DNA from: CAZNPW01 sp964575185
GTDB taxonomy: Bacteria; Pseudomonadota; Alphaproteobacteria; Rhodobacterales; Rhodobacteraceae
Reading direction: 5' to 3'
Length of the DNA: 22,862 bases
Assembly (NCBI GenBank): GCA_964575185.1
Contig: CAZNPW010000046.1
Coordinates: 1-22,862, forward strand
The position numbers and the translations under genes were made by a program. The notes beneath the pieces were generated by a model. It worked only from the letters and a program-made list of their open reading frames with translations. It was not told the DNA's origin and searched no databases. The first letter of the stretch is position 1. Every line of letters begins with the position of its first letter. This document shows, one piece after another, positions 13,458-21,002 of the stretch.

Positions 13458-15005
13458 TCAGGCGCGGATCTCGACCATCCGCGGCCCCGGCCCCGCCGCG
13501 ATGGCCTGCGCCACCGCCTGCGGGTCGGCGGGGACCGACAGGAACGGCAGGTCGCAGGCGGCGGCGAAGGCCTCCATCCGCAGCGGCGACGGGGTGCAAC
13601 CGATCACGGCGGCGCCCGAGGCCTCCATCGCCTCGGCGATCTCGCGGAAGCCCGCGTTGTTCCAGACGACGAAGGTGACGTCGGCCGCTTCGTCCACCGC
13701 CGTGCGCAACTCGCCGGGGCTGAACTGCAACCCGCCGTCGCCGACCAGGCACAGGACCCGCTGCCCGGACCCGATGGCCGCGCCGACCGCCGCAGGCGCG
13801 CCGTAGCCGAGCGCGCCGAAGCCTGTCGCGGCGTTGAACCAGGCCCCGGGATAGGGGGCCGCGTGCCACAGGTTGCCGGCATAGACGGGCTGCGTGCTGT
13901 CGCCGACGATGATCGCCTCGGGGGCGGCGCGCACCATCGCCTCGAGCACCGCGACCTGGGCCTGCATGGGCGCGGAAAGCCCCGCCCGCGCCGCGTCGCG
14001 CGCGGCCCGCGCCCGCGCGGCACCCTCGGCGCTGCGGGGCGTCAGGTCCAGCGCCGCGAGCACCGCGCCGGCATCGCCCTGCACCGTCACGGCGGCGGGG
14101 TGGCGCGCAAGCTGCTGCGCGCAGACATCCACCCGCACCATGCCCGACAGGTCGGGCATCTCGCCCGTCGCATACATGTCCCAGTCGGTCTGGCCGATCT
14201 CGGAGCCTGCGACCAGCAGCCGGTCCGCCGCGCCGATCAGGCTGCGCACCGCAGGCAGCGACGGCGAGGCCGGGACGCAAAGCGGGTGCCCCGCCATCAG
14301 CCCGCGGGCGTTCGCCGTCAGCACGACCGGCGCGTCGAGCGCCTCGGCCACCCGACAAAGCGCACCGTCGGCGCGGACCGCCCCGCCGCCCGCGACGATG
14401 ATCGGGCGCGCGGCACGGGCGAGCAGGTCGCGCGCCGCCGCCATCGCCGCCGCATCGGGGGGCGGGATGCGCGGCATGACCGGGGGCGGCAGCGCGCGGC
14501 AGGGCCGGGGCATCACGTCGAGCGGCACCTCGATGTGCGCGGGCCCCGGCCGCCCGCCCGTCATCGCCGCCCAGGCCCCGTCGAGCGCCGCCGGAAGGTC
14601 GTCCGCCCCCGTCACGCGGAACGTCGGGCAGAGCGCCCGCACCATGCCCGCCTGGTCGGGCATCTCGTGCAGGTCGCCCAGGCCCCGGCCCAGCGTCGCC
14701 TGCCGGTTCACCCCCGACACCACGAGCACCGGCACCGAGTCGGCCCGCGCCTGCGCCATCGCGGTCAGCGCGTTGGTCAGCCCCGGCCCGGTGATGACGA
14801 AAGCCACCCCCGGCTGGCCCGTCACCCGCGCATGGCCGTCGGCCGCGAAGCCCGCGCCCTGTTCGTGGCGCACGGTGACATGGCGGATGCCCGACCCCGC
14901 CAGCCCCCGGTACAACTCCACCGTGTGCACGCCGGGAATGCCGAACACCACCCGCACGCCCCGCGCGTGCAGCCCGGCGACGAGCGCCTGGCCGACCGTG
15001 CTCAT
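13458..15005 (-). CDS. aruI: Thiamine-diphosphate 2-oxo acid decarboxylase, AruI-like (5-guanidino-2-oxopentanoate decarboxylase)
   Basis: ThDP enzyme with the acetolactate-synthase fold. The N-terminal part, VVFGIPGVHTVELYRGLAGS and then RHEQGAGFAADGHARV, is close to Pseudomonas AruI as I recall it, which decarboxylates 2-ketoarginine to 4-guanidinobutanal in the arginine transaminase pathway. Catalytic Glu is residue 48; the ThDP/Mg motif runs from GDGG (422-425) to WNN (448-450). At 515 residues with PYR, central and PP domains it is complete. The ATG overlaps the stop of the aminotransferase gene by 4 bp (ATGA), so the two are coupled, matching the aruHI order. Substrate identity is inferred from similarity and partner; other 2-oxo acids, or the related acetolactate-synthase-like group, remain possible. 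Confidence 0.83.
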   Translation of the reverse strand: MSTVGQALVAGLHARGVRVVFGIPGVHTVELYRGLAGSGIRHVTVRHEQGAGFAADGHARVTGQPGVAFVITGPGLTNALTAMAQARADSVPVLVVSGVNRQATLGRGLGDLHEMPDQAGMVRALCPTFRVTGADDLPAALDGAWAAMTGGRPGPAHIEVPLDVMPRPCRALPPPVMPRIPPPDAAAMAAARDLLARAARPIIVAGGGAVRADGALCRVAEALDAPVVLTANARGLMAGHPLCVPASPSLPAVRSLIGAADRLLVAGSEIGQTDWDMYATGEMPDLSGMVRVDVCAQQLARHPAAVTVQGDAGAVLAALDLTPRSAEGAARARAARDAARAGLSAPMQAQVAVLEAMVRAAPEAIIVGDSTQPVYAGNLWHAAPYPGAWFNAATGFGALGYGAPAAVGAAIGSGQRVLCLVGDGGLQFSPGELRTAVDEAADVTFVVWNNAGFREIAEAMEASGAAVIGCTPSPLRMEAFAAACDLPFLSVPADPQAVAQAIAAGPGPRMVEIRA

Positions 15006-16180
15006 GCGGCCTGCGCCATGACGAAGCCCGCGATGCGCCGCGCGGCCTCGGCCACCCGCGCGTCCGCCTGGGTCAGCGAGACGCGCAGCCACCCCGCCAG
15101 GCCGTCGCCGAAGCTCTCGCCCGGCATGACCGCGACCCCGGTGCGCTCCAGCAGCTCCGCCGCGAAGGCCCGGCCCGACAGGCCCGTCGCGCGCACGTCG
15201 ACCAGCGCGAACATCCCCGCCTCGGGCCGGTGGACGCGCAGGCCCCCCACGCCATCGAGCCCGCCCAGCACCGCCGCCCGCGCCGCGAAGCGCGCGGCCA
15301 TGCCGCGGGCGATGGGCGACGGTGCGGCGACCGCCAGCGCGGTCGCGTCGGCGATGAAGGGCTGGTTGCCGAACAGCATCATCTCGGCCAGCGGCAGCGC
15401 ACGCGCGCAGAAGGCCGCCGGCCCCACCGCCCAGCCCGACCGCAGGCCGGGCGCGGCATGGGACTTCGAGATCGAGGCGCAGACCACGGTGCGGTCGGCA
15501 AGCCGCGCCTCGTCGAAGGGCGAGGCGAAGGGCACGCCGTCGAACACCAGCTCCTCGTAGACCTCGTCGCTGACGATCCACAGGTCGTGCGCCACGGCAA
15601 GCCGCCCCAGCGCCGCGATGGTCGCACGCGGCAGCACCGCGCCGGTGGGGTTGTGGGGGGAGTTCAGGAACAGGACGCGCGTGCGCGGCGTGATCCGCGC
15701 GGCGACGTCGGCGGGGTCCATGCGGAACCCCGCCCCGGGCCGCAGCGGCACCGGCACGAGCGTCGCCCCCGCGGCGGCGATCACGCCCTCGTAGGTCGCA
15801 TACATCGGGTCGCCCACCAGCACCTCGTCGCCGGGGCCGACGAGCGTGCGGAACACCGTGTAGAGCGCCGTCTGGGTGCCCGGCAGGCAGATCACCTGGT
15901 CCGCGCCGATGTCCCGCCCCGTCCGCCGCGCATAGCGGTCGGCCAGCGCGCGCACCAGCCCGGCCTCGCCGCGCCCGTTGCTGTAGACCGCCGCACGCCC
16001 CGCCGTCAGCGCCGCGATGGCGGCGTCGCGCAGCGCGGCGGGCATCGGCGCGTCGGGCTCGCCGATCGTCAGCGCGATCACGTCGCGCCCCGCGGCCGCC
16101 ATGGCCGCGGCGCGGTGGTGGATCGCCCACTTGTCGGCACCCTTGCCCGAAAGGCGGTCGGTCACGGGGGCGAAGCGCAT
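15002..16180 (-). CDS. aruH: Class I/II PLP aminotransferase, AruH-like (arginine:pyruvate transaminase)
   Basis: Fold-type I aminotransferase of 392 residues. PLP Lys is residue 239 in SISKSHAAPGLRSGW; NSPHNPTGA (173-181), SDEVYEELVFDG (204-215) and the substrate-carboxylate Arg366 in WLRVSL complete the site. ITPRTRVLFLNSPHNP, AHDLWIVSDEVY and AGMFALVDVRATGLS resemble Pseudomonas AruH as I recall it, which transfers the amino group of arginine to pyruvate. The next gene encodes the AruI-like decarboxylase, overlapping by 4 bp, which supports the pairing. It starts 6 bp after the TetR gene stop, so all three form one leftward operon. No strong ribosome-binding site is visible, which suggests coupling to the regulator gene. 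Aspartate-type aminotransferases are the alternative if context misleads. Confidence 0.82.
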   Translation of the reverse strand: MRFAPVTDRLSGKGADKWAIHHRAAAMAAAGRDVIALTIGEPDAPMPAALRDAAIAALTAGRAAVYSNGRGEAGLVRALADRYARRTGRDIGADQVICLPGTQTALYTVFRTLVGPGDEVLVGDPMYATYEGVIAAAGATLVPVPLRPGAGFRMDPADVAARITPRTRVLFLNSPHNPTGAVLPRATIAALGRLAVAHDLWIVSDEVYEELVFDGVPFASPFDEARLADRTVVCASISKSHAAPGLRSGWAVGPAAFCARALPLAEMMLFGNQPFIADATALAVAAPSPIARGMAARFAARAAVLGGLDGVGGLRVHRPEAGMFALVDVRATGLSGRAFAAELLERTGVAVMPGESFGDGLAGWLRVSLTQADARVAEAARRIAGFVMAQAA

Positions 16181-16186
16181 GGAGCG

Positions 16187-16822
16187 TCAGCTTTCGAGGA
16201 GAGGGCCTTTCAGGTCCAATCCCAGAATGGCCCCGCAGGCGTCAAGCCCGATCCGCTCCAGCTCGCCCTCGGCCCAGGCCTCGGGCTGCAGGCAGCCCTC
16301 CAGCCACAGCCCGTCCATCACCGCGTTGCAGGCGATGGCGAGCGCGCGGGCATCCTCGCCCGCGCGGCGGTCGGGCAGGGCGCGGATCAGCGTCTCGACC
16401 AGCCCGCGGAAGCCGCGGTAGGTCAGCCCGTGGGCATCGCGCATCGCGCCATCGGCGCGGATCAGCGGCATGAAGCCCGCGTAGACCAGCAGCATCTGCG
16501 GCTCCATCACCGGCGGACGCAGCCAGGTGACGATGCAGGACGCGAGCCGCGCCTGCGGGTCCTGCGGCGCGCGCGCGATGGCGGCCTCGCTCAGGCCGAG
16601 CATCCGCGCCATCATCGCGGCATAGGCCGCGCGCAGCAGCGCGTCGTTGGTGACGAAATAGTGCCGGATCAGCCCGGGCGTCACCCCGGCGCGGGCGGCG
16701 ATGGCGCGCACGGTCGCGGCCTTCATCCCGCCTTCGGCCACAAGGTCCAGAGCCGCCGCGATCAGCGCCTCGCGCCGCACGGTCTCGGACGCGCGCATGT
16801 AGGGGCGGCGCGGGGCGTTCAT
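16187..16822 (-). CDS. TetR-family regulator, BetI-like
   Basis: Local transcription factor of 211 residues. The N-terminal helix-turn-helix lies at about residues 36-57 (AATVRAIAARAGVTPGLIRHYF, typical TetR with the xHYF end). The C-terminal ligand domain contains CNAVMDGLWLEGCL, resembling the IDGLWLRG of BetI, the choline-responsive repressor, so it probably belongs to the BetI-type C-terminal group and may sense a small cationic ligand. It heads the operon with the aminotransferase and decarboxylase. A perfect palindrome lies 4 bp before its ATG, suggesting autoregulation. The ATG at 16822 is used; an internal ATG at 16798 would drop eight residues and is possible. Likely a repressor; ligand unknown. 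Confidence 0.9.
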   Translation of the reverse strand: MNAPRRPYMRASETVRREALIAAALDLVAEGGMKAATVRAIAARAGVTPGLIRHYFVTNDALLRAAYAAMMARMLGLSEAAIARAPQDPQARLASCIVTWLRPPVMEPQMLLVYAGFMPLIRADGAMRDAHGLTYRGFRGLVETLIRALPDRRAGEDARALAIACNAVMDGLWLEGCLQPEAWAEGELERIGLDACGAILGLDLKGPLLES

Positions 16823-16826
16823 GCTG

Positions 16827-16845
16827 CGCGCAAGATCATTGCGCG
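16827..16845. promoter_or_regulatory. Palindromic candidate operator of the TetR regulator
   Basis: CGCGCAA-GATCA-TTGCGCG is a perfect inverted repeat with 7-bp arms and a 5-bp centre, 4 bp upstream of the TetR start codon on the minus strand. On that strand TTGCCT (16855-16860) and GATCTT (16832-16837), 17 bp apart, could form a promoter whose -10 box is covered by the palindrome. That geometry suits repression by a TetR dimer, and would give an almost leaderless mRNA. Confidence 0.55.
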
Positions 16846-16872
16846 TTCGCCCGAAGGCAAGCGCCCGAAAGG

Positions 16873-17766
16873 TCAGTCCGCGCCCGCCGCAGGACGCGCC
16901 ACGTCCTTGTGGATGATGACGTCGGCCTGCGGATAGGCCGCCATGATCGCCCGCCGCAGCCCCGCCCCGATGGCATGCGCCTGCCGCAGCGGCAGGTCGC
17001 CGTCGAGCTCGATGTGCAGGTTCACGAACACCCGGCTGCCCGCGGTGCGCGTCTTCAGGTCGTGGAAGCCCCTGACCTCGGGCCAGTTTCCCGCGATGCG
17101 GGCGATGCCGTCGAGGATCGCGGGGTCGGCGCGGCGGTCCATCAGCGCGTCCCAGGCCCCGGCCCCGATGCGGACGCCGCCGATCACCAGCATCACCCCG
17201 GCGGCAAGGCCCACCACTGCGTCAATCTGTCCCAGGCCCAGCACAGCCGAAGCCCCCAGCGCGATGATCGCGCCGACCGCCGGCACCAGGTCGCCGAGGT
17301 AGTGCAGCCGGTCGGCCGCGACCACGCGGCTGCCCGTCGCGCGGGCGACGCGGCCCTGCCACAGCACCAGGCCCGATGTCAGCACGACCGACACCACCAT
17401 CGCCGCGACCCCGGCACCCTCGCTCGCCAGCGGCCCGGTCGCGCGCGTCACCAGCCGCCAGACCGCCGCGCCGCCCACGGCCAGGCCCGAGGCGATGACG
17501 AAGGCCGCCTGCCCCAGCGCCGTCAGGTCCTCGACCGAGGAATGGCCGAAGGCGTGATCCTCGTCGGCCGGCCGCGCGGCGTAGACGATCGCGGCCAGCG
17601 CGCCGAGCGACATCAGGAGGTCCAGCGCGCTGTCGGCCAGGGTCGCGGCCACCGCCAGCGACCCCGTCGCCGCCAGCGCCCAGAGCTTCAGCACCACCAG
17701 CACCAGCGCCACCGCCAGCGAGGCGATGCCGGCCGTCACGTTCATCCGGTGGTGCCCCGCGGTCAT
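16873..17766 (-). CDS. fieF: Cation diffusion facilitator, FieF/YiiP-like
   Basis: Proton-coupled divalent metal exporter of the inner membrane (zinc, iron, manganese or cadmium in relatives). With the ATG at 17766 the protein is 297 residues and its metal ligands fall on or near E. coli YiiP numbering: Asp45 and Asp49 in ATLADSALDLL, then His155 and Asp159 in ADRLHYLGDL (site A), and Asp68, His71 and His75 in ADEDHAFGH (site B). About six helices come first, followed by a cytosolic ferredoxin-like domain with FVNLHIELDGDLPLRQAH and VIIHKD. That agreement is the reason I reject the longer frame from 17934. The DDHD-type site A points to zinc or iron, but metal choice cannot be settled. No clear ribosome-binding site. 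It lies 50 bp upstream of the TetR gene on the same strand, so read-through is possible. Confidence 0.92.
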   Translation of the reverse strand: MTAGHHRMNVTAGIASLAVALVLVVLKLWALAATGSLAVAATLADSALDLLMSLGALAAIVYAARPADEDHAFGHSSVEDLTALGQAAFVIASGLAVGGAAVWRLVTRATGPLASEGAGVAAMVVSVVLTSGLVLWQGRVARATGSRVVAADRLHYLGDLVPAVGAIIALGASAVLGLGQIDAVVGLAAGVMLVIGGVRIGAGAWDALMDRRADPAILDGIARIAGNWPEVRGFHDLKTRTAGSRVFVNLHIELDGDLPLRQAHAIGAGLRRAIMAAYPQADVIIHKDVARPAAGAD

Positions 17767-17902
17767 GCCCGCAAGGATAGCCCCGGACCCGCGCGCCTGC
17801 CAGCCTTGCGTCGCCCGCGCCACACCCGAAGCGGCCCAGATGATGGGGTGCGCCATGGCCCCTATCCAAACCGTGGCACCTGACGCTATGGTTCGCGGCG
17901 GA

Positions 17903-17920
17903 CGGGGGAGCATACCCCCG
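17903..17920 (+). other. Small hairpin in the nrdR leader
   Basis: CGGGGG (17903-17908) and CCCCCG (17915-17920) with an AGCATA loop, 40 bp before nrdR. TATGGT at 17887-17892 may be a -10 box, but no good -35 is visible. Role unknown. Confidence 0.35.
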
Positions 17921-17959
17921 CATGAGGCAGGCACGTCAGGTCAAGGGGAGGGGTCGCCG

Positions 17960-18427
17960 ATGCGCTGCCCGTTTTGCGGCAACGTCGATACGCAGGTGAA
18001 GGACTCGCGCCCGGCCGAGGATCACGTCTCGATCCGCCGCCGCCGCTTCTGCCCCGCCTGCGGGGGGCGCTTCACCACCTACGAACGGGTGCAGCTGCGC
18101 GACCTCGTGGTCATCAAGACCTCGGGCAAGCGCGAGGATTTCGACCGCGGCAAGCTCGAACGCTCGATCCGCATCGCGATGCAGAAGCGCCCGATCGACC
18201 CCGAGCGGATCGACCAGATGATCTCGGGCATCGTGCGGCGGCTCGAATCCCTCGGCGACACCGACATCCCGTCGAAGGTGATCGGCGAGATCGTGATGGA
18301 AAGCCTCGCCCGGATCGACACCGTGGCCTACGTGCGCTTCGCCAGCGTCTACAAGAACTTCCAGGCCGCCGACGACTTCGACCGCTTCGTGAGCGAGCTG
18401 CGCCCGGAGCGCGCGCCCGAGGAGTGA
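17960..18427 (+). CDS. nrdR: Transcriptional repressor NrdR
   Basis: Nucleotide-sensing repressor of ribonucleotide reductase genes. The 155-residue product has the N-terminal zinc ribbon with Cys3, Cys6, Cys31 and Cys34 (MRCPFC and FCPACGGRF), followed by the ATP-cone (VVIKTSGKREDFDRGKLERSI to YKNFQAADDF) that binds ATP/dATP. The frame is open upstream to 17726, but MRCPFCGN is the invariant family start, and AAGGGGAGGGG precedes it. It overlaps ribD by 4 bp (GTGA). The nrdR-ribD pairing is widespread in alphaproteobacteria. Confidence 0.98.
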   Translation: MRCPFCGNVDTQVKDSRPAEDHVSIRRRRFCPACGGRFTTYERVQLRDLVVIKTSGKREDFDRGKLERSIRIAMQKRPIDPERIDQMISGIVRRLESLGDTDIPSKVIGEIVMESLARIDTVAYVRFASVYKNFQAADDFDRFVSELRPERAPEE

Positions 18428-19533
18428 GCGACGCCGACCACATGGCCCACGCCCTGCGCCTCGGGCAGCGGGGGCTGGGGCGCGTGTGGCCGAACCCGGC
18501 GGTGGGCTGCGTGATCGTGACGGACGGGCGGATCGTCGGCCGCGGCTGGACGCAAGCCGGCGGCCGGCCCCACGCCGAGGCGATGGCGCTCGCGCAGGCG
18601 GGCGACGCGGCGCGGGGGGCTACGGCCTACGTCACGCTCGAACCCTGCGCCCACCAGGGCCGCGCCGGTCCCTGTGCCCCGGCGCTGGCGCGGGCGGGGG
18701 TGGCGCGCGTCGTCACGGCGATGACCGACCCCGACCCGCGCACGGCGGGGCAGGGCCATGCGATCCTGCGCGCGGCCGGCATCGCCGTCACCGAGGGCGT
18801 CCTGGCGGATCGCGCGCTCCAGGCGCACGCGGGCTTCGTCAAGCGCGTGACGCAGGGCCTGCCCGTCGTGACGCTGAAACTCGCCACCACGCTCGACGGC
18901 CGCATCGCCACCGCCACCGGCGAAAGCCGCTGGATCACCGGGCCGGAGGCGCGGCGCATGGTCCACGTGCTGCGCCTGACCCACGACGCCGTGATGATCG
19001 CGGCCGGCACCGCCATCGCCGACGACCCCCGGCTCGACGCCCGCGACATCGGCGCGACCCACCAGCCGGTGCGCGTGCTCCTCGACCGCCGCCTCGACAC
19101 CCCCCCGGCCGGCCGCCTCGGCCGAACGGCGCGGGACCAGCCGCTGTGGATCGTCCACGCCCCCGACGCGCCGTCCTCGGCCCGCGACCTCTGGTCCGCC
19201 ACCGGCGCGCGGCTGATCGCGGTCGCCGACCCCGGCCCGGAGGCCGCGCTCCGCGCGCTCGCCGCCCTTGGCCTGACCCGCGTCCTCTGCGAGGGCGGCG
19301 CGACCCTTGCCGCCCGGATGATCGCTGCCGGCCTCGCCGACGACATCGCCCTCTTCACCGCCGGCAAGGCCATCGGGGCCGAGGGACTGCCGACGCTCGG
19401 CCCCCTCGGCCTCACCGCCCTCGCCGACGCGCCCGGCTTCGCCCTGCGTGAGGCGCGCCAGATGGGCGACGACGCGCTTACTTTCTGGTCCGCCCGCCCA
19501 CCCTCTTCCCGGACCCAAATACTCCGGGGGTGA
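18424..19533 (+). CDS. ribD: Bifunctional riboflavin biosynthesis deaminase/reductase
   Basis: Carries out two steps of riboflavin synthesis: deamination of the pyrimidine from GTP cyclohydrolase II, then NADPH reduction of the ribose side chain. The N-terminal deaminase domain shows WPNPAVGCVIV, PHAEAMAL (His50, Glu52) and EPCAHQGRAGPC (Cys75, Cys84), the zinc site. The reductase domain begins at VTLKLATTLDGRIA and includes ESRWITGPEARRMVHVLR and LCEGGATLAARMI. The start is GTG at 18424, overlapping the nrdR stop; it gives (M)SDADHMAHALRLG, a normal N-terminus, with GGAG about 12 bp upstream. ATG at 18442 is an alternative. The tail after ALTFWSA (RPPSSRTQILRG) is encoded by an intergenic repeat that also supplies the stop codon. 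No other rib gene follows. Confidence 0.95.
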   Translation: MSDADHMAHALRLGQRGLGRVWPNPAVGCVIVTDGRIVGRGWTQAGGRPHAEAMALAQAGDAARGATAYVTLEPCAHQGRAGPCAPALARAGVARVVTAMTDPDPRTAGQGHAILRAAGIAVTEGVLADRALQAHAGFVKRVTQGLPVVTLKLATTLDGRIATATGESRWITGPEARRMVHVLRLTHDAVMIAAGTAIADDPRLDARDIGATHQPVRVLLDRRLDTPPAGRLGRTARDQPLWIVHAPDAPSSARDLWSATGARLIAVADPGPEAALRALAALGLTRVLCEGGATLAARMIAAGLADDIALFTAGKAIGAEGLPTLGPLGLTALADAPGFALREARQMGDDALTFWSARPPSSRTQILRG

Positions 19534-19563
19534 GCCCCGCAGGGGCGAGGGGGCCGGCCCCCT
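19510..19563. repeat. Palindromic intergenic repeat of Rhodobacterales type
   Basis: The core GGACCCAAATACTCCGGGGG (19511-19530) is a sequence I know as recurrent between Rhodobacterales genes. It is followed by GCCCC-GCA-GGGGC (19534-19546) and the perfect 16-bp palindrome AGGGGGCCGGCCCCCT (19548-19563). Its left end lies inside ribD. Repetition cannot be verified from this window alone. Confidence 0.6.
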
Positions 19564-19602
19564 GCACCCGCCCCGCCAGCGCGCCCGCGCCGAACGGGCG
19601 CG

Positions 19603-19626
19603 TCCCCTCTCCCTGGGGAGAGGGGA
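19603..19626. terminator. Bidirectional hairpin between ribD and gabT
   Basis: TCCCCTCTCCC (19603-19613) and GGGAGAGGGGA (19616-19626) form a perfect 11-bp inverted repeat around TG. It sits between two convergent genes, 20 bp from the gabT stop. It lacks a T-run on either strand, so it could be a Rho-aided terminator or part of the neighbouring repeat element; GGGGGGAGAGGG follows as an extra half copy. Confidence 0.55.
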
Positions 19627-19645
19627 TGGGGGGAGAGGGCCTGCC

Positions 19646-20947
19646 TCAGCCCCGCGCCGCCTTGACCGCTTCCTCCAGGATCCCCATCGCCTCCTGGAAA
19701 TGCGCATCCGGGATGGTGATCGGCGCGAGGAAGCGGATGACGTTGCCGTAGACCCCGCAGGTCAGAAGGATCAGCCCGCGCTTCTGCGCCTCCGTCCGCA
19801 CCCGCCCCGCGAACCCTGCATCCGGCTCTTTCGTCGTCGGATCGGCGAACTCCGCCGCAACCATGAACCCCGGGCCGCGGATGTCGCTGATCTCGGGGGT
19901 GGTCGACCGGATCTCCTCGAGCTTCTGCTTCAGCCGTGATCCGAGCTCGTTCGCCCGCCCGCACAGGTCTTCCTCCGCGATCACGTCGAGCACCGCGTGC
20001 GCCGCCGCGATCCCGAGCGGATTGCCGCCATAGGTGCCGCCGAGGCCGCCCGGGTGTGCGGCGTCCATCAGATCGGCCCGCCCCGTCACGGCGGCGATGG
20101 GCAGGCCCCCGCCCAGGCCCTTGGCCATCGTCGTCAGATCCGCCGCCACGTCGTAGCCGTGCATCGCGAACAGGTGGCCGGTCCGCGCGAAGCCCGTCTG
20201 CACCTCGTCGGCGATCATCACGATGCCATGCGCGTCGCACAGCCGCCGGATCGCGCGGACCAGATCGGAGGGCGCGGGGTAGAACCCGCCCTCGCCCTGC
20301 ACCGGCTCGAACACGATCGCCGCCACGCGGCCCGGGTCGAGGTCGGCCTTGAAGAGCTTCGTCAGCCCCGCCATCGCCTGCTCGGTGGTGACGCCATGCA
20401 CCGCCATCGGGAAGGGCACGTGGAACACGTCCGGCATCATCGCGCCGAAGCCCTTCTTGTAGGGCTCGACCTTGCCGGTCAGCGACATACCCATGAAGGT
20501 CCGCCCGTGGAAGCCGCCGCCGAAGGCGATGACGGCCGATCGCCCCGTGGCGATCCGGGCAATCTTCACCGCGTTCTCGCAGGCCTCGGCCCCGGTGGTG
20601 ACGAAGATCGTCTTCTTGGCGAAATCGCCGGGGACGGCGGCGTTCAGCCGCTCGGCCAGCCGGATGTAGGGCTCATACGGCAGCACCTGGTGGCAGGTGT
20701 GGGTGAACCTCTGCATCTGCGCCTGCACCGCGGCCATGACGCGCGGGTGGCAGTGCCCGGTGTTGACCACCGCGATCCCGGCGGCGAAGTCGATGTAGCG
20801 GTTGCCCTCGATGTCCCAGACCTCGGCGTTCAACGCCCGGTCGGCGTAGATCTGCGTCATCATGCCCACCCCGCGCGAGATCGCCTCGGTGCGGCGGGCG
20901 GCGACCTCGGCGTTCGTCATGGGGGCGTCGGTCATCTGGACGGTCAT
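19646..20947 (-). CDS. gabT: 4-aminobutyrate aminotransferase
   Basis: Class III PLP aminotransferase that converts 4-aminobutyrate and 2-oxoglutarate to succinate semialdehyde and glutamate; cytosolic. The 433 residues hold the family landmarks: GNRYIDFAAGIAVVNTGHCHP (48-68), TGAEACENAVKIAR (118-131), FHGRT, EPVQGEGG (214-221), ADEVQTGFARTG (246-257), and PLP Lys276 in TMAKGLGGG. AGAGGAG lies 8 nt before the ATG at 20947, which decides the start over Met5 and Met10. gabD is not adjacent. It could consume 4-aminobutyrate produced from arginine through 4-guanidinobutyrate, the path the aruHI-like genes would feed, but the two loci are 3 kb apart with unrelated genes between. Confidence 0.95.
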   Translation of the reverse strand: MTVQMTDAPMTNAEVAARRTEAISRGVGMMTQIYADRALNAEVWDIEGNRYIDFAAGIAVVNTGHCHPRVMAAVQAQMQRFTHTCHQVLPYEPYIRLAERLNAAVPGDFAKKTIFVTTGAEACENAVKIARIATGRSAVIAFGGGFHGRTFMGMSLTGKVEPYKKGFGAMMPDVFHVPFPMAVHGVTTEQAMAGLTKLFKADLDPGRVAAIVFEPVQGEGGFYPAPSDLVRAIRRLCDAHGIVMIADEVQTGFARTGHLFAMHGYDVAADLTTMAKGLGGGLPIAAVTGRADLMDAAHPGGLGGTYGGNPLGIAAAHAVLDVIAEEDLCGRANELGSRLKQKLEEIRSTTPEISDIRGPGFMVAAEFADPTTKEPDAGFAGRVRTEAQKRGLILLTCGVYGNVIRFLAPITIPDAHFQEAMGILEEAVKAARG

Positions 20948-20973
20948 GGGATCGGCTCCTCTCGGCTGGCGCC

Positions 20974-21002
20974 TTATTTGATCACATCGCGCCGCGGGTC
21001 AA
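20974..21002 (-). promoter_or_regulatory. Candidate gabT promoter
   Basis: On the minus strand TTGACC (21002-20997), 17-bp spacer, AAATAA (20979-20974), about 27 bp before the gabT ATG. The -35 matches five of six consensus bases; the -10 is poor. TGATCA sits at the inner edge of the -10. Confidence 0.4.

Noticed and set aside
17767..17934. Extended N-terminus of the cation diffusion facilitator
   Set aside because: The shorter start puts the metal ligands on YiiP numbering; the extra 56 residues resemble nothing in the family.
18428..18441. FMN riboswitch or separate promoter for ribD
   Set aside because: ribD overlaps nrdR by 4 bp, so there is no leader to hold one.
19534..19645. CRISPR-like or mobile-element end in the palindromic region
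   Set aside because: The palindromes differ from each other in sequence and spacing, and no transposase or cas gene is near.
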